DNA from: Anopheles merus
Taxonomy: Eukaryota > Arthropoda > Insecta > Diptera > Culicidae
Assembly (NCBI RefSeq): GCF_017562075.2
Contig: NC_054081.1
Coordinates: 4,646,565-4,710,564, forward strand
Length of the DNA stretch: 64,000 bases
Direction of reading: 5' to 3'
In this document: piece after piece, positions 63,360 to 64,000 of the stretch
How the letters are laid out: every line of letters starts with the position of its first letter
Position numbering within the stretch: position 1 is the first letter of the stretch
Translations under genes and position numbers: made by a program
The notes under the pieces: model-generated
What the model was told of the DNA's origin: nothing
Database searches by the model: none
What the model saw: only the letters and a program-made list of their open reading frames with translations

Positions 63360-64000
63360 TATGAAACCAATCGAAAGGATGACATACACAAGGAGCATAC
63401 ACGGTAAGCGTGCATGTGGTGTGGCGAGTGAGCGAGCACGAGAGAATATTCGACGATAGAAAGGAGAAAGGATGAGATAAATACAAAGCACGGGCCGCTT
63501 GAGAAGCACGTGCACGAGGAATGTTTCGATTTCGAGCTTACGGAACGAACAACGGGAATAAAGAGGCCAACAAAGACGTCTCACATTGTTTAATTAGGTT
63601 TTTTTGTACCTTTTCTATTTTTTGTTCATTTCACATTTAAAAAATATTTTTAAAATTGCCATTAGTTTCGAAAAAAAAAACCTTATTTTTGCACACAAAT
63701 TATCTTTTTGTTTCGCTCTTGCTCCCACAATCGTTGTACGATGTTTACAGACTTTAACAAAATTGTTAATAATTTATTAATTTTTCCTTTCCGGCGAATG
63801 GTTTCAGCCGCACTGTGCGAGTGAGTTTCGAATTCAATTCAACACTTGCACGCTACTGTTCGGTGCTTGCACGCAAGCTGCTTGACAGCGTTCGAAGGGT
63901 GGTGCAATTTTACCAAACCAGATAAAAAAAAACATTTTCGCTTTTTGTTAAAAGCTTTCGAAAAAAATGTACAGAAATGTATTTTTTTACCATTTACCGT
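59004..64000. other. right flank, no recognised gene
   Basis: Simple repeats dominate: (GA)n at 59817-59841, (CT)n at 60432-60475, (CA)n at 60818-60839 and 61055-61074, (GT)n at 61825-61848, (CTT)n near 61640-61673 and (GA)n at 63310-63358. GC-richer patches lie at 62080-62160 and 62690-62850. A plus-strand ORF at 59111-59365 (84 aa) was not recognised. I see no exon with family support. Confidence 0.45.
60510..60525 (+). repeat. recurrent 16-bp motif, copy at 60510
   Basis: GCATACATTCAGGCGC, identical over 16 bases to the copy at 2816-2831, 57.7 kb away. No inverted partner was seen nearby. Confidence 0.6.

Overview
This window is eukaryotic, very probably from the X chromosome of an Anopheles mosquito. 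The coding sequence is insect (Shaker potassium channel and discs large). Introns are long and full of (CT)n, (CA)n and A/T runs. A nested SINE resembles the Anopheles SINE200 family. There is one 100-N assembly gap at 5618-5717. Species and chromosome are inferences; the gene identities are read directly from translated exons.

Layout. 1-11.7 kb: plus-strand territory of Shaker (Kv1), of which one certain exon is present (5180-5309, end of S5, turret, pore helix and selectivity filter). The S6/C-terminal exons are not visible and may be lost in the gap. 11.7-54.0 kb: minus strand, a nearly complete discs large 1 gene. It has two alternative coding starts: a long L27 (S97-type) form from 53973 and a short (A-type) form from 23952. 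Downstream come PDZ1, PDZ2, PDZ3, SH3, a variable hook with an optional exon, and a guanylate-kinase-like domain ending at 11723. I place 19 coding exons with splice sites and phases. 54-64 kb: upstream/5' flank or 5' non-coding intron sequence with no coding exon that I recognise.

Mobile DNA lies in dlg1 introns and the 5' flank. There are three copies of a ~0.9 kb hAT-like non-autonomous element (two with exact 8-bp target duplications). One copy carries a precise SINE insertion. There is also one TTAA-flanked MITE and two further tRNA-derived SINE-like remnants. A short motif, GCATACMTTYAGGCGC, recurs at about nine places on both strands and forms local inverted pairs; nothing above explains it.

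Functional picture. Dlg is the membrane-associated guanylate-kinase scaffold that, in Drosophila, clusters Shaker channels through PDZ binding to the channel C-terminus. Here channel and scaffold genes lie next to each other, apparently convergent. Points that need attention: a one-base frame break in dlg1 exon 12 (18204-18305), which splice phases show should be 103 rather than 102 nt; a leaky-context stop (TGA followed by C) with a 31-codon in-frame extension; and possible small nested ORFs around 37-39 kb.
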